Positions 5,960-6,955 of a stretch of 6,955 bases of DNA are shown in pieces. Where the stretch lies: the NCBI GenBank assembly GCA_044233745.1, contig JBIIJN010000106.1:1-6955 (forward strand), read 5' to 3'. Under the pieces are notes generated by a model. It saw only the letters and a list, made by a program, of their open reading frames with translations. It did no database searches and had not been told where the DNA came from. A program made the position numbers and the translations under genes. Each line of letters starts with the position of its first letter. The stretch's first letter is position 1. Source of the stretch: UBA6165 sp044233745. Its GTDB lineage: Bacteria > Bacteroidota > Bacteroidia > Flavobacteriales_D > Crocinitomicaceae.

Positions 5960-6955
5960 GCACAGTGAATAAATACAATTACGAAGCAGTTTTGCTTGAT
6001 TTTGCGGAAGGGCGACTTTCGGCAAGCGAGACAGACGCGCTTTTTGATTTTCTCGCTGCGCATCCTGAGTTGCAGGAAGATTTTGATGCTGCATTGGAAA
6101 TGTTTACGCTGCAAGAAAACGAGAGCATTGTGTTTGCTGCAAAAGACAAATTGTTGCAAAATGAAACTTTTGGTGGCATGCAAGATTTAATCATTGCGAA
6201 TCTTGAAAATGTTGCATCAACAGAAGAAAACGAAGCATTAGCAGGACTTTTAGAAAACAACAAAACAGCACAACAGGAGTTTACTGTGTTTTCTAAACTG
6301 AAACTTGAGGCAGATGAAAGTGTTGTTTTTGCTAAAAAAGAGGGTCTTGTTCAAACGCAAACTGTTTCTTTTGCGACATGGATTTACCGGGCTTCGTATG
6401 CCGCCGCTGCAATAGTTTTGATGCTTCTGGCTTTCAATAATATTGAATTTGGCAGCTCAGAAACCCAAGTTGGATTGGCTTCCAATGTGCGTCCACGTTT
6501 TGAGTTTCCAGAGCGTATTTTGCCTAAAAACGAGTTGATTCAACCCAATCTGCTGTTGCCAAATCAGAGGAAAGAGAAACAAAATCAAAATCCTGTAAAC
6601 CCTAACGTTGCTGTTGAACAATTCGCATCGGTTGAATCCATTGCGCCAATGCTGACAGGTGATTTGCGCGATATTGAGCTAAACGATTTGTCGTCGAATG
6701 CCGAGCTTGCGGAATTTGTGGTTGAACCTTACCAAAACGCAATCGACCAAGATGCATCCATCAATTTTATTGAGCGAATGGCACAAGAGTCAAATGTTGT
6801 GAATGTGGGTTATGGTTTTGCCGACGCGATGACAAAGAAGTTTAAAGTTGCTTCAAAAGAATATGCTGAAAAGGACTATATAGAATTAAAATTTTGGAAA
6901 GTGCACACCCAAATCAGGAAGCCGAGCTGGATGAAGTTGAATCGGCGCTTAGTGT
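5956..6955 (+). CDS. Probable anti-sigma factor, single-pass membrane protein (3' end outside window)
   Basis: The frame opens with the ATG that overlaps the sigma-factor stop and stays open for 333 codons to the window end. Residues 9-67 are acidic and helical (LDFAEGRLSASET, HPELQEDF, SIVFAAKDKL); residues 76-132 repeat the same plan in diverged form. One membrane helix follows at about 143-160 (from IYRASYAAAA to LAF), then a linker rich in Pro, Asn and Gln (179-218) and a further domain that ends outside the window with a basic stretch. A cytoplasmic N-terminus that binds the sigma factor and an extracytoplasmic C-terminus are expected. No Cys occurs and only one His before the membrane span, so it is not a zinc-binding (ZAS) anti-sigma factor. 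The role is inferred from position, topology and similarity in plan to Bacteroidota anti-sigma-like proteins; no biochemical motif proves it. Confidence 0.75.
   Translation, partial: MSTVNKYNYEAVLLDFAEGRLSASETDALFDFLAAHPELQEDFDAALEMFTLQENESIVFAAKDKLLQNETFGGMQDLIIANLENVASTEENEALAGLLENNKTAQQEFTVFSKLKLEADESVVFAKKEGLVQTQTVSFATWIYRASYAAAAIVLMLLAFNNIEFGSSETQVGLASNVRPRFEFPERILPKNELIQPNLLLPNQRKEKQNQNPVNPNVAVEQFASVESIAPMLTGDLRDIELNDLSSNAELAEFVVEPYQNAIDQDASINFIERMAQESNVVNVGYGFADAMTKKFKVASKEYAEKDYIELKFWKVHTQIRKPSWMKLNRRLV

Noticed and set aside
5893..6263. Minus-strand open frames under the sigma/anti-sigma junction
   Set aside because: They are antisense to the continuous plus-strand anti-sigma frame, which has a coupled start, internal repeats and a membrane helix.

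Overview
The window is an AT-rich chromosomal segment that reads as Bacteroidota (Bacteroidetes). Three predicted promoters carry the Bacteroidetes -7 box TAnnTTTG, start codons lack Shine-Dalgarno sequences, and the gene content (a GSCFA protein, a polysaccharide deacetylase with an extra N-terminal domain, an S9 peptidase whose signal peptide is cleaved before Gln, and an ECF sigma factor overlapping a zinc-less anti-sigma gene) is typical of that phylum. I cannot place it below phylum. I see no RNA gene, phage, insertion sequence, CRISPR array or toxin/defence locus.

Layout. Positions 1-173 hold the 3' end of ispD (isoprenoid synthesis), followed by a hairpin. Positions 252-1025 (+) encode a YbfF-like alpha/beta-hydrolase esterase with its own promoter. 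It converges, with a 20-nt gap, on a minus-strand series: an exported S9 peptidase of DPP5/acylaminoacyl-peptidase type (1046-2950), a GSCFA protein (2984-3898) and a CE4-like polysaccharide deacetylase (3895-5196). The last two share an ATGA overlap. Positions 5197-5473 form a divergent intergenic region with a GC-rich palindrome, the deacetylase promoter, an A/T-rich repeat tract and an ECF-type promoter. Rightward from there lie an ECF sigma factor (5474-5959) and, overlapping it by 4 nt, a single-pass membrane anti-sigma-like protein that runs off the window (5956-6955+).

How the genes may work together. The deacetylase and GSCFA protein look like a coupled pair of carbohydrate-modifying or deacylating enzymes; their substrate is unknown. 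The sigma/anti-sigma pair looks like a self-regulated cell-surface signalling unit: the sigma gene has a promoter of ECF type (TGTAAC-16 nt-CGTCTT), and the partner has a cytoplasmic N-terminal part made of two diverged copies of one helical module, one membrane span and an extracytoplasmic part. This unit is the most interesting item here, although such pairs are a known theme in the phylum. Most of the window is ordinary housekeeping and cell-envelope material, and I found no strong evidence for an undescribed system.
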